Assembly: GCA_951813545.1 (NCBI GenBank)
Contig: OX638352.1
Span: forward strand, 806,001 to 870,000
Direction of reading: 5' to 3'
Length of the DNA: 64,000 bases
DNA from: an uncultured Poribacteria bacterium
GTDB lineage: Bacteria > Poribacteria > WGA-4E > WGA-3G
The notes below the pieces were generated by a model. The model was given only the letters and a program-made list of their open reading frames with translations. It was not told the origin of the DNA and did not search any database. Positions within the stretch are counted from its first letter, which is position 1, and each line of letters opens with the position of its first letter. This document shows positions 20,161 through 28,927 of this stretch, piece by piece. Position numbers and translations under genes: made by a program.

Positions 20161-20388
20161 TAGGTTGGGTTGAACGTAGACCTACTAAAAATCGCACACA
20201 ACACAGCATTTTCAAGGGACAGAGAAACCTGAAATTACCAAAAACCGAGTGAAACCCAACGCATTATGAGACCGACACGGTTTGGAATGTTGGGTTTCGC
20301 TACAACTATCTACCCGAAGGTTGATTGAAGAACGGCACGCTGTGTGTAGCGAAAATGCACCTATGGCTTTACCGCTCAACCCAACCTA
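20161..20388. repeat. 228-bp composite inverted-repeat element
   Basis: Outer ends TAGGTTGGGTTGA (20161-20173) and TCAACCCAACCTA (20376-20388) are perfect 13-bp inverted repeats. Inside, GAAACCCAAC (20251-20260) pairs with GTTGGGTTTC (20289-20298), and TTTCGCTACA (20295-20304) with TGTAGCGAAA (20345-20354); the two inner pairs overlap and so exclude each other. No gene is visible. It resembles a MITE or structured intergenic repeat. The rest of the 404-bp gap up to 20559 is AT-rich and contains a TATACT box near 20480 but no convincing -35. Confidence 0.7.
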
Positions 20389-20559
20389 TGTTCTATCTGT
20401 AGGACATCCAAGGGGTTAGAGATAAGACGCACGCTAACAAAACTTCAAAGAAAAATGTAACTTTTTTCTCGTTTTGGTGTATACTATTTATCTTAACTCG
20501 ACAAAACCAACGCAAAGCGGTTAGAAACGGTTTTGCCGCGCCCGATGAGGACATAGAGA

Positions 20560-21390
20560 ATGCCCACCCAGCACCCACTTCTGGACGTTACGGAGATTGA
20601 TACAGATATCGAAACATACTTGAACCATATCGCTGAAACCATGTACCCGTTCCCGGAACACGATTCCAGATGTCAATCATTTCAGGTAGTGGTGGACAAC
20701 CAACGTTGGTTCGTCAAACACAGTAACATCCCACAAAGCGTCATGTGGCTCAAACAGGCTGTTCGATTCCATGCCGCTGTCCAGCACGAGGCACTCCCCC
20801 GATTGCACAACGCTTTCACGACTTCCGATGGATTTACACTAGTTTATGATTGGGTAGACGGTGAGGGTTTGCGTCCTGAAAGGGAACTTAATCCGGGTGA
20901 GACACATCCGCGTGATAGGTTCTGTGCACTGCCAGCGTCTGAAATCGTTGCTGCACTCAACGTCATTTTTGATGTTCACGTCCTTATCGAAAAGAGAGGT
21001 TTCATCGCTGAAGACTTCTACGACGGCTGCATCATTTATGACTTTGAGAAAAAGCGGATACATCTATACGATTTCGATCACTACCATCCGGGCCCCTTCA
21101 TAAACGACCGAGGACGGCTGTACGGCTCGTCTCGCTTTATGGCACCGGAGGAATTTCAGAAAGGCGCGCGCATCGACGAAAGGACAAACGTCTTTATGCT
21201 TGGGCGGACAGCCTTCGTATTCCTCGCTAACAACAGCAATTCACGAGATGATTGGAAAGGAAACGATGCGATGTGGGATATCGCGAAAAAAGCGACGAAT
21301 GCGGACAAACAATTGCGATACCCATCCGTCCAAGAATTTGTCTCGGCGTGGCACACCGCAATTGCGAGGGGCAATATTTCAAATGCCTGA
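20560..21390 (+). CDS. degenerate protein-kinase-like protein
   Basis: The 276-residue chain follows the protein kinase plan but with altered motifs. There is a candidate ATP lysine in WFVK (53), a loop AEDFYDGC (151-157) where HRDxxxxN is expected, DFD (171-173) in place of DFG, and SSRFMAPEEF (190-199) as the activation-segment APE motif. This is followed by DERTNVFMLGRTAF, matching the D-x-W-S-x-G helix. The usual magnesium-binding asparagine after the catalytic Asp is Cys157, so it may be an atypical kinase or a pseudokinase. No signal peptide. It lies between the WD40 operon and a PhyH gene that starts 33 bp later, so it is likely co-transcribed with the latter. Confidence 0.65.
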   Translation: MPTQHPLLDVTEIDTDIETYLNHIAETMYPFPEHDSRCQSFQVVVDNQRWFVKHSNIPQSVMWLKQAVRFHAAVQHEALPRLHNAFTTSDGFTLVYDWVDGEGLRPERELNPGETHPRDRFCALPASEIVAALNVIFDVHVLIEKRGFIAEDFYDGCIIYDFEKKRIHLYDFDHYHPGPFINDRGRLYGSSRFMAPEEFQKGARIDERTNVFMLGRTAFVFLANNSNSRDDWKGNDAMWDIAKKATNADKQLRYPSVQEFVSAWHTAIARGNISNA

Positions 21391-21423
21391 GACAATTCAA
21401 GCAGAAATAGGAAAAAGATTATT

Positions 21424-22284
21424 ATGAAAAAAATTACCGACAACGAAATCCAATTCTTCAACGATAACGGCTATCTCATTCTGAAAGGGGTTATCCAACC
21501 CGATGAACTCGCTGTCATCCAACGCGAAAGCCAACGACTTATTGACGAGATTCTGGCAGGCGGACCAGCGGATGAATGGTGCAACCGTGGACCTGAAGGG
21601 ATCCCTTACTACCTGACGTATCTACACTCCCATCCGAACGAATTCTCTCTGCGATTGCTTGGACATCCGTCTATAGGTGACTTATTGCACCGGATTATTG
21701 GGCCCGATTTTATTCCGTGCTATGAATCGCTTGTCTTTAAACTGCCGAAACACGGTTCCTCTGTCAGATGGCATCGGGACGGCAACGCAATCCGAGAGAA
21801 CCATCCGATCTTCAACGTTGACATATATCTTGATGATTCGACCGTTGATAACGGGTGTGTCTGGGTAGTCCCGAAGAGTCATCTCTGGGGGATTGAAGAG
21901 GCACAGGAGGTTATTGACAGGGGTGAAGCCAATTTTGAACGTAAAGATGCAGTGCCAGCAGAGGTAGAACCGGGGGACATTCTGCTCCATCATACCAAGG
22001 TCCTGCACGGCAGTAAAATCAACACAAGCGATACACTCCGCCGGGTTATCTACTTCGATCAGCGGACACCGCGGTGGAATGAGCGATATAAGTGGTGGCA
22101 AAGCGAATTCCTCACAGAACGGTGTAAACTCTATCAGCGCGCCCTTCATGAACGCCGCACGAATTCGTATTCCTCCGACACGGAGCAGTTTGCTTACGAG
22201 GTGCCATCAGATATGCCGACATGGGACCCAAACGACGATTTCGATCTGCGGATTCAGCACCGCGCTTATGCATATAAAGAATAG
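21424..22284 (+). CDS. phytanoyl-CoA dioxygenase (PhyH) family protein
   Basis: PhyH-family enzymes are Fe(II)/2-oxoglutarate oxygenases that hydroxylate diverse small molecules. The iron-binding facial triad is present: H117 and D119 in WHRDGN and H195 in VLHGS. An arginine at 206/207 probably binds 2-oxoglutarate. Length 286 is normal. The substrate cannot be predicted; the family is greatly expanded in poribacterial genomes and only distantly related to true phytanoyl-CoA hydroxylase. It starts 33 bp after the kinase-like gene, and the epimerase-like gene follows after 193 bp containing two palindromic repeats. Confidence 0.9.
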   Translation: MKKITDNEIQFFNDNGYLILKGVIQPDELAVIQRESQRLIDEILAGGPADEWCNRGPEGIPYYLTYLHSHPNEFSLRLLGHPSIGDLLHRIIGPDFIPCYESLVFKLPKHGSSVRWHRDGNAIRENHPIFNVDIYLDDSTVDNGCVWVVPKSHLWGIEEAQEVIDRGEANFERKDAVPAEVEPGDILLHHTKVLHGSKINTSDTLRRVIYFDQRTPRWNERYKWWQSEFLTERCKLYQRALHERRTNSYSSDTEQFAYEVPSDMPTWDPNDDFDLRIQHRAYAYKE

Positions 22285-22298
22285 CAGAAAGCGTTCCG

Positions 22299-22323
22299 TA
22301 GGCGCGGTTTGGAGCCGTGCCTA
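22299..22323. repeat. intergenic palindrome (GGCGCGG type)
   Basis: TAGGCGCGG (22299-22307) pairs with CCGTGCCTA (22315-22323), with one G-T pair and a 7-nt loop, 14 bp after the PhyH stop. It is one of the dispersed palindrome family. Confidence 0.6.
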
Positions 22324-22358
22324 TAACCATAGTAAACCTACAATTACTCGGAATTGTG

Positions 22359-22379
22359 GGCGAGATTACAAACCTCGCC
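22359..22379. repeat. intergenic palindrome (GGCGAGG type, decayed)
   Basis: GGCGAGATTA and AAACCTCGCC around a central C give 8 of 10 paired positions. This is a decayed copy of the perfect palindrome at 9769, lying about 100 bp upstream of the epimerase-like gene. Confidence 0.6.
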
Positions 22380-22477
22380 AGCGGACGGAGAATGGTTCTG
22401 TTGTTCCTTGGAATGTGTACGTACTTTCATATTTTACCATAATTTGCACGCTACGCTGGAGAATAGGAGACCAAGAG

Positions 22478-23215
22478 ATGAACGTTCTACTGATAGGTGG
22501 TTCGGGGCACGTTGGAACAATGACGCTCCCTTATATGAAGAGCCATCATAATTTCCGAGTCCTCGACCTCAACCCACCCAAAGACAAATCTATTGAATAC
22601 ATCCCCGGATCCGTTACCGACCCCGACATCGTTCAGGAAGCGTTAGAAGGAATGGACACGCTCGTCTACATGGTCATGCTGCAACCGACGAGCGATCGGT
22701 CCTCTGTCGCGGATTTCAGCGACATCGTCGCAAACTACGAGGTGAACGCTAAGGGGCTGCATATCGTGCTACATGCTGCGAAGGAAGCGGGCATCCGACA
22801 CGCAGTCTATACAAGCACCTTCACTGTGCATGAGCGGACGCGAAACAACTTTCCTTATGAAGATGTCGTGCCGAGGGATAATCCGGGTGTCTACGGGTTA
22901 ACCAAAGGCTTCGGCGAACAGGTCTGCGAATACTTTGCGCGGGAACACGGTATGTCGCTCATCGCCCTACGGATTACGGGTCCCTCTACACGTGAACAGT
23001 GGCTTGAACGTTACAATCAACCGAAAGACTCATCAGTGCATATCTGGTGGACGGATGAGGAAGACTTAGCGCGTGCCTATCTCGCTGCTATCTCGGTTGA
23101 ACACGAAGGCTTTGACGCTTTCTTTATTTCAGGGGACCATGAACAGAAGGAAATTAACCTTTCAAAAGCGAAACGCCTGCTCGGTTGGGAACCGCTGACG
23201 CATACACGTGTGTGA
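22478..23215 (+). CDS. NAD(P)-dependent epimerase/dehydratase (extended SDR)
   Basis: The nucleotide-binding loop GGSGHVGT is at residues 7-14. YTSTFTVHE and the active-site pair Y-G-L-T-K are both present, giving the S-Y-K pattern of extended short-chain dehydrogenases that act on nucleotide sugars or related substrates. The frame is open far upstream, but the first good start is the ATG at 22478, with GGAGA upstream, giving 245 residues. That is shorter than typical sugar-nucleotide epimerases (about 310), as in the small GalE-like uronate dehydrogenase group. It is followed after 41 bp by the exported WD40 gene. Confidence 0.85.
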   Translation: MNVLLIGGSGHVGTMTLPYMKSHHNFRVLDLNPPKDKSIEYIPGSVTDPDIVQEALEGMDTLVYMVMLQPTSDRSSVADFSDIVANYEVNAKGLHIVLHAAKEAGIRHAVYTSTFTVHERTRNNFPYEDVVPRDNPGVYGLTKGFGEQVCEYFAREHGMSLIALRITGPSTREQWLERYNQPKDSSVHIWWTDEEDLARAYLAAISVEHEGFDAFFISGDHEQKEINLSKAKRLLGWEPLTHTRV

Positions 23216-23256
23216 AACGTATAAATATGGACGACCGATAGCGGAGAACCTTTGTA

Positions 23257-25146
23257 ATGAAAATTAGGTTATTCTCCACCTTTTTGACGCTTACTCTCAT
23301 TTCAACCTTGTTTTTATCTAACACCTTCGCCCAAGATCATACACAATGGGAACTACCTGAGGGTGCCATTGCGCGACTTGGTAAAGGTGGAATCAATAAG
23401 ATTCAGTATTCTCCTGACAACAGATTTTTGGCAGTAGCAAGTACTATCGGCATTTGGATCTACGATGCTGTTACGCTTCAAGAGGCACTTCTCTTTGCAG
23501 GAGATACGAATGGGATTAATTGTGTATCGCTGAGTCCGGATGGGCGCACCTTTGCAGTTGGCAGCGGTCAGGTGCTTCAACTCTGGGATACCATCCTCGG
23601 CGAGCATCAGGCAACGCTCACTGGACATACGAATGGGATATTCGATGTGGTGTTCAGTTCAGATGGACAGACTATCGCAACTGGCAGCAGTGATGGTACT
23701 ATCCGCCTCTGGGACACACATACTGGGGAGCAGAAAAAAACATTCGCAAAAGGGGTCAACTGGATTAACCGTGTCGCACTGAGTCCGGATGGGAAAATTG
23801 TCGCCGGTGGCAGCACTGATGGCACCCTTAACATCTGGAGCGTAACGACTGGCGAACACAAGAAAACACTCACAGGGCATACGGACTGGATTAATGCTGT
23901 GGCATTCAGTCCGGATGGACAAACTCTCGTAAGTGGCGGTGATGACGGGAACATCCGAATGTGGGATGGGAGTACGGGCGCGCAGAAGAAAACACTGACA
24001 AGAGATGGAAGTGTCAATAGCATTGTGTTCAGTCCTTCTGGTCATATCTTCGCGACTGGAACTGTTGCTGGGGATATTCACCTCTGGAACGCAGAAACCG
24101 GTGAATACCAGAAAACACTCACAGGGCATCTCGGCGGTGTCAGTAACGTCGCGTTTAGTCGGGACGGTAACACTATCGTTAGCAGTGGGGCTGGGAACAT
24201 TCGCCTTTGGGATGCAATGACCGGTGAACACAAGAAAACGATCTTCGGACACAGTGATATGGTGAGAAGCGTCGCGTTCAGCCCCAATAGCACTATCCTC
24301 GCAAGTGGGAATTACGATAGTACGGTCCGCCTCTGGGATACGACGACCGGTGAACACAAAATGACGTTCACTGGAAATACTTGGGACGTTCAGAGTGTGG
24401 CATTCAGTCCAGATGACACCATCCTCGCAAGTGGGAATTATGATGGAAATATCCGCCTATGGGACACAACGACCGGCAAACAGATAAAGACGCTTGAGGG
24501 GCATACTGAAGCCATTTATAGTGTGGTGTTCAGTCCGGATGGACGAACCCTCGCAAGTGGAAGTGAGGACAACACCCTTCGCTTGTGGGATGTCCATACC
24601 GGCGAACACAAACTGACCTTCTCTGGACATGATGTCCATACCACAGAACAGAAGGAGGATCGCTCTGAGCATGCCGAAGAAGTTTACAGTGTGGCATTCA
24701 GTCCAGATGGAAAAACCCTCGCAAGTGGGCATTACGAGGGCACTATCCGCCTTTGGGATGCCGATACGGGCAAACATCAGATAGCACTCAGTGGGCATAC
24801 GCGGACGGTTTGGAGCGTCATCTTCAGTCCAGATGGCAAGACCCTCGCAAGTGCGAGCGGGGACGAGACGATACGCCTCTGGAACGCAGCGACCGGCAAA
24901 CATCAGATAACGTTCACACCTTCCGCAGGGACGGTTTTCAGCGTGGTGTTCAGTCCGGATGGGAAGACCCTCGCAAGTGGAAACGACGACAATACGTTAC
25001 ACCTCTGGGATGTGGACACCGGTAAACTGATAAAGATCCTCACAGGACATTCGCGACGGGTCTGGCAGGTCGCGTTCAGCCCAGATGGAAAAACCCTCGC
25101 AAGTGGAAGTGGCGACGGCACGGTCTTTCTATGGAGGCTGCGTTAG
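23257..25146 (+). CDS. exported WD40 repeat protein with the LPEGAIARLG motif
   Basis: The first 25 residues form a signal peptide (basic start, leucine-rich core, NTFA-QD cleavage site), so this propeller protein is periplasmic or outside the cell. ELPEGAIARLGKG follows, nearly the same as the motif opening the four cytosolic WD40 genes 3 kb upstream. The remainder is about 13 very regular blades of roughly 42 residues, with FSPDGKTLASG and IRLWD ends and TGEHKKTLTGH-type linkers. DNA repeats are correspondingly strong, so unequal recombination between blades is likely. The extended unit near residues 450-475 (HDVHTTEQKEDRSEHAEE) interrupts the regular period. Ligand unknown. Confidence 0.93.
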   Translation: MKIRLFSTFLTLTLISTLFLSNTFAQDHTQWELPEGAIARLGKGGINKIQYSPDNRFLAVASTIGIWIYDAVTLQEALLFAGDTNGINCVSLSPDGRTFAVGSGQVLQLWDTILGEHQATLTGHTNGIFDVVFSSDGQTIATGSSDGTIRLWDTHTGEQKKTFAKGVNWINRVALSPDGKIVAGGSTDGTLNIWSVTTGEHKKTLTGHTDWINAVAFSPDGQTLVSGGDDGNIRMWDGSTGAQKKTLTRDGSVNSIVFSPSGHIFATGTVAGDIHLWNAETGEYQKTLTGHLGGVSNVAFSRDGNTIVSSGAGNIRLWDAMTGEHKKTIFGHSDMVRSVAFSPNSTILASGNYDSTVRLWDTTTGEHKMTFTGNTWDVQSVAFSPDDTILASGNYDGNIRLWDTTTGKQIKTLEGHTEAIYSVVFSPDGRTLASGSEDNTLRLWDVHTGEHKLTFSGHDVHTTEQKEDRSEHAEEVYSVAFSPDGKTLASGHYEGTIRLWDADTGKHQIALSGHTRTVWSVIFSPDGKTLASASGDETIRLWNAATGKHQITFTPSAGTVFSVVFSPDGKTLASGNDDNTLHLWDVDTGKLIKILTGHSRRVWQVAFSPDGKTLASGSGDGTVFLWRLR

Positions 25147-25187
25147 CACTACTGAACGGCTCCGTAATTTGACAAAAACCTCATTGC

Positions 25188-25880
25188 ATGATACAATATA
25201 ATACGCTCAAATCGAAAGTCTACATTGAAACGACAGTGGTGAGTTATTTAGCTGCAAGACCAAGCCACGATGTGACGTTAGCCTCTCGGCAACAAGCAAC
25301 TCTACAGTTATGGGAGGAATATTCCAATAACTTTGAGTTTGTTATTTCAAACGTAGTCATCAGTGAAGCCAGAGAAGGTAATCCCGTAGCAGCCCAACGT
25401 CGGCTTGAGGTATTGGCAAATTTACCGGTATTAGATATGTCATCAGAAGCCATTATGCTCGTGGACAAATTGATAGATGCCGGGGCCATGCCGCAGCATT
25501 CGCGTCCGGATGCACAACATATCGCCATTGCCACGGTGAATAGCGTCGAATACTTAGTTTCTTGGAACTATAAGCATATTGTGAATGAAACCAAGCGGAA
25601 TCTAATAAATGAAGTTTGTCACACCGCTGGATTTCAACCCACAATCCTCTGCACACCTATAGAACTCATTGAGGAAATTCAAATGAAAGAGAAACCGGAT
25701 ACACGCATGGATCCTGTCTTGGAAAAGTGCTATCGGATGAAAGAAGCGTTCGCCGCCAGATTCAAATCTGCACAGGAACTTAATGATTATTTAGTGGCAG
25801 AAACGGAAAAAAACAAAGCCCTCGGTTGGAAGTATCTGCCCCCACCGCAGGCCCGAACCGAACATAATAAGAAGGATTAA
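25188..25880 (+). CDS. PIN-domain VapC-like toxin fused to a small partner-like domain
   Basis: Residues 1-155 match a VapC-like PIN ribonuclease group: VYIETTVVSYLAARP at the N-terminus, then VISEA and a second acidic site in SRPDAQHIAIATV, ending in YLVSWNYKHI. Residues 166-230 (MDPVLEKCYRMKEAFAARF and onward) resemble the short protein normally encoded by a separate partner gene beside such toxins, so this looks like a toxin-partner fusion. An internal ATG at 25683 follows GAGGAAATTCAA at good spacing and could also give the 65-residue partner alone. The first acidic residue is Glu rather than Asp. A TTGACA/TACAAT pair overlaps the start codon, so the promoter assignment is unclear. Confidence 0.75.
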   Translation: MIQYNTLKSKVYIETTVVSYLAARPSHDVTLASRQQATLQLWEEYSNNFEFVISNVVISEAREGNPVAAQRRLEVLANLPVLDMSSEAIMLVDKLIDAGAMPQHSRPDAQHIAIATVNSVEYLVSWNYKHIVNETKRNLINEVCHTAGFQPTILCTPIELIEEIQMKEKPDTRMDPVLEKCYRMKEAFAARFKSAQELNDYLVAETEKNKALGWKYLPPPQARTEHNKKD

Positions 25881-25991
25881 CCTATTCACTCGGAATCCTT
25901 TAGATTTCACTGAGTTTTTGTGAGCGTCCCCATAGGGCAAGGTACTGTGCTTCGCAAAAAATTAAAAAAACATAGAATGGCAAAATATTTC

Positions 25992-26000
25992 TGATATAAT
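25992..26000 (+). promoter_or_regulatory. extended -10 promoter upstream of sdhC
   Basis: TGATATAAT has a perfect -10 hexamer (25995-26000) and the TGn extension, with no convincing -35. Transcription would begin near 26007, leaving a leader of about 48 nt with AAGGTAAGGA before the sdhC start. Confidence 0.5.
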
Positions 26001-26054
26001 AATTTTCAGACTTGCTTGTATTGTTTATTTTTTTAAGGTAAGGAAAAATCATCT

Positions 26055-26864
26055 ATGACGCACCCAGAACTGACGTTAACGGAACGTCGCCCGTTTCAAA
26101 CCCAGCGCCGAGATACATGGTGGTTGCAACCTTTAGCCGTATTTCTCGGGTTGGGAGCATTCGTCGTTTATGCCACCTTTCGAGTTTTTGAAGGAAACCA
26201 CTTCATTCACGGTCCCTACTTATCGCCTTTCTACTCACCGCTACTTTTTGGTACTGAAAAGGCTGCACACAGCCTTGAACATAGTTGGTTTGGTATGATG
26301 CCAGATTGGATACCCGGTTTTATCACACCGGCCGTTCTCATTTTGTGGGCACCGCTCGGATTTCGTTTTACCTGCTACTACTACCGCGGTGCGTATTATA
26401 AAGCGTTTTGGGCAGATCCACCCTCTTGCACAGTATCAGAACCCCGTAATAACTACAGGGGCGAACATTCGTTTCCGCTGATTATACAGAATATCCACAG
26501 ATATTTTCTTTATGTTGCAATCATTGTTGTGGGTATTCTCGCTTATGATGTATGGAAAGCACTCTGGTTTGATGATGGTAACGGTGGGACAACCTTTGGC
26601 ATCGGTGTAGGGACCATCATTTTGGCAGGCAATGTCGTCCTTTTAGGGGGTTATACGTTCGGGTGTCACTCTTTACGGCACTTAGTCGGTGGTGTTGTTG
26701 ACCTACTCTCTAAAGCCCCGATCCGTCGAGGGGCGTATAACTGTGTCAGCTGTTTAAACCGTCGGCACATGCTCTGGGCATGGTTGAGTCTCTGTTGGGT
26801 CGGCTTCTCCGATGTATATGTCCGTTTTATAGCACCAACATTTGATCAAGTTTGGATTCCATAG
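26055..26864 (+). CDS. sdhC: succinate dehydrogenase/fumarate reductase membrane (cytochrome b) subunit
   Basis: The 269-residue protein has about five hydrophobic membrane segments (near residues 28-45, 90-110, 150-170, 190-215 and 235-255). Histidines between and within them (HSLEHSWF, NIHRYF, CHSLRHLVGG) are candidate haem ligands. It is a single long anchor subunit, as in B-type or related SDH complexes lacking a separate SdhD. Its place directly before the flavoprotein and iron-sulfur subunits supports the role of anchoring the complex and exchanging electrons with quinone. The N-terminal 25 residues are soluble and basic. Direction (oxidase or fumarate reductase) cannot be told from sequence. 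Confidence 0.85.
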   Translation: MTHPELTLTERRPFQTQRRDTWWLQPLAVFLGLGAFVVYATFRVFEGNHFIHGPYLSPFYSPLLFGTEKAAHSLEHSWFGMMPDWIPGFITPAVLILWAPLGFRFTCYYYRGAYYKAFWADPPSCTVSEPRNNYRGEHSFPLIIQNIHRYFLYVAIIVVGILAYDVWKALWFDDGNGGTTFGIGVGTIILAGNVVLLGGYTFGCHSLRHLVGGVVDLLSKAPIRRGAYNCVSCLNRRHMLWAWLSLCWVGFSDVYVRFIAPTFDQVWIP

Positions 26865-26907
26865 TTTCATAAATGACTATAGTAGAGAAGAAAGAGGAAA
26901 TATTAGC

Positions 26908-28740
26908 GTGGCATCTTACGAAACTCACGAATATGATGTATTGATAATTGGAGCCGGTGGTGCTGGACTTCGTGCTGCCATTGAAGCCGCTGTAGGCGAT
27001 CTTAAGGTGGGACTCGTGTGCAAATCCTTGCTTGGCAAAGCACACACCGTCATGGCGGAGGGTGGCGTCGCTGCTGCATTGGCGAATGTCGATGAAAGGG
27101 ACAGTTGGCGCGTCCACTTTGCTGACACGATGCGCGGCGGACAGTATCTCTCCGATGCACGAATGGCAGAACTCCATGCCCAAGAATCACCAGACCGCGT
27201 GCGTGAACTTGAAAGTTGGGGTGCCCTCTTCGATCGGACACAAGATGGAGGTATCCTTCAACGGAACTTCGGTGGCCACCAATACCCGCGTCTCGCACAC
27301 GTCGGCGACCGGACCGGATTGGAAATGATCCGCGCTTTACAGGACCATGGTATACACCAAGGCATTGAGGTGCACATGGAGAATACCATCGTTTCGCTCC
27401 TCAAAACAGGAGACAGGGTATCGGGTGCCTTCGGTTATGAACGCGAAAAAGGACGCTTTAAAATCTTTTCTGCAAAAGCCGTCGTTTTGGCAACAGGTGG
27501 TGTCGGAAAGGCATACAAAGTTACGAGCAACAGTTGGGAATACACCGGTGATGGACACTCTCTCGCATACCACGCCGGGGCGGAACTGATCGACATGGAG
27601 TTCGTCCAATTTCATCCCACCGGCATGGTATGGCCCCCGAGTGTCCGAGGTATCTTGGTTACGGAAGGCGTGCGTGGTGAAGGTGGTATCCTTACAAACA
27701 GTGAAGGCAACCGCTTTATGTTCGATGACATCCCGGAACTCTATGTAAACCAGACAGCAGATAACCCTGAAGAGGGTTGGCGGTATACACAAGGGGACAG
27801 AGAAGCGCGCCGTCCGCCGGAACTCCTCACACGTGATCACGTTGCCCGCTGCATCGTCCGAGAGGTACAAGAAGGGCGTGGAAGTCCACACGGTGGTGTA
27901 TTCTTAGATATAGCGTGGATAAAGGAAAAAATCCCAAACGCCCCAGAACATATCCGTAGAAAGCTGCCGAGCATGTATCATCAGTTCAAAGAACTCGCCG
28001 ATATCGACATCACGCAGGAACCGATGGAGGTTGGTCCGACAACGCACTATATTATGGGCGGTATTCGGGTCGATGCGGATTCACAGATGACAGCGGTTCC
28101 GGGACTCTTCGCCGCAGGAGAATGCGCGGCGGGTTTACACGGTGCCAACAGACTCGGTGGTAATTCGCTATCTGACCTACTCGTCTTCGGCAAGCGTGCT
28201 GGCGAATATGCAGCGCAGTTTGCGACGGAAAATGAGGCAGTACCGCTTGATGAATCGGAAATCGATACAATCGCTGGGCATACACTAAAGCCGTTCGAGA
28301 ACCCCCCGAACGATAGTAATGGTGACCAGCTGGGTCCTTATGATATTCAAGCACAACTTCAAGATAAAATGCAGGAACTCGTAGGGATTGCGCGAAGCCA
28401 AGAAAGCCTTACACAAGCCTTGGAGGAGATCCAAAACTTGCGCGAACAAGCAGAGAATGTTCATTCCATCGGCAACCGCGAATACAACGCTGGATGGCAT
28501 ACGGCACTTGACCTTGATTGTCTCCTGACGGTCTCCGAAGCGATTGCACTTGCGGCATTAGAACGCAGGGCAAGCATTGGGGCACATTCACGGGACGACT
28601 ATCCAGAGAAAGAGGAAGCCGGTGCTGGCAAATACAATACCATCATCAAAAAAGCAGACGACGGCATGATGACAATCCGGCGACAGTCGATTGACCAACT
28701 CCGAGCTGATCTGCAGGAAATCATAGATGAGATCGGATAG
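26908..28740 (+). CDS. sdhA: succinate dehydrogenase/fumarate reductase flavoprotein subunit
   Basis: This subunit carries FAD and the dicarboxylate active site. It shows the dinucleotide-binding motif IIGAGGAGLRAAIEA near the N-terminus and the flavin-linking region KAHTVMAEGG, whose histidine is expected to be covalently bound to FAD. LVTEGVRGEGG, DMEFVQFHPTG, HYIMGGIRVD and HGANRLGGNSLSDLLVFG follow. An in-frame start at 26842 would overlap sdhC; the GTG at 26908 behind AAAGAGG is better and gives 610 residues. It follows sdhC by 43 bp. Confidence 0.93.
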   Translation: MASYETHEYDVLIIGAGGAGLRAAIEAAVGDLKVGLVCKSLLGKAHTVMAEGGVAAALANVDERDSWRVHFADTMRGGQYLSDARMAELHAQESPDRVRELESWGALFDRTQDGGILQRNFGGHQYPRLAHVGDRTGLEMIRALQDHGIHQGIEVHMENTIVSLLKTGDRVSGAFGYEREKGRFKIFSAKAVVLATGGVGKAYKVTSNSWEYTGDGHSLAYHAGAELIDMEFVQFHPTGMVWPPSVRGILVTEGVRGEGGILTNSEGNRFMFDDIPELYVNQTADNPEEGWRYTQGDREARRPPELLTRDHVARCIVREVQEGRGSPHGGVFLDIAWIKEKIPNAPEHIRRKLPSMYHQFKELADIDITQEPMEVGPTTHYIMGGIRVDADSQMTAVPGLFAAGECAAGLHGANRLGGNSLSDLLVFGKRAGEYAAQFATENEAVPLDESEIDTIAGHTLKPFENPPNDSNGDQLGPYDIQAQLQDKMQELVGIARSQESLTQALEEIQNLREQAENVHSIGNREYNAGWHTALDLDCLLTVSEAIALAALERRASIGAHSRDDYPEKEEAGAGKYNTIIKKADDGMMTIRRQSIDQLRADLQEIIDEIG

Positions 28741-28775
28741 CACAAGGAGCCGCTTCCAAGTCACAACCATTAGGT

Positions 28776-28910
28776 CGGTTCGGTTTCTAACTGTATCTAA
28801 ACCACAAGAAACATTCAAAACCGCAATCTCTCAGGTATGTAGCTCGAAACGTAGTGGAGGGCGGATCTACGGAGAGGTACTTCATTCATCAAACTGACTT
28901 GACCGAACCG
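28776..28910. repeat. inverted-repeat element between sdhA and sdhB
   Basis: CGGTTCGGT (28776-28784) and ACCGAACCG (28902-28910) are perfect 9-bp inverted repeats bounding 135 bp inside the operon. The right-hand part, including TGGAGGGCGG (28855-28864) and ACCGAACCGCAAGGAA (28902-28917), recurs in the leader of the Gfo/Idh gene starting at 52029. It supplies the sdhB ribosome binding site. Confidence 0.6.
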
Positions 28911-28927
28911 CAAGGAATATTAAAAAA

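Noticed and set aside
25169..25197. TTGACA/TACAAT pair with 17-bp spacing
   Set aside because: The -10 overlaps the codons after the PIN start, while homology supports translation from that start; not called as its promoter.
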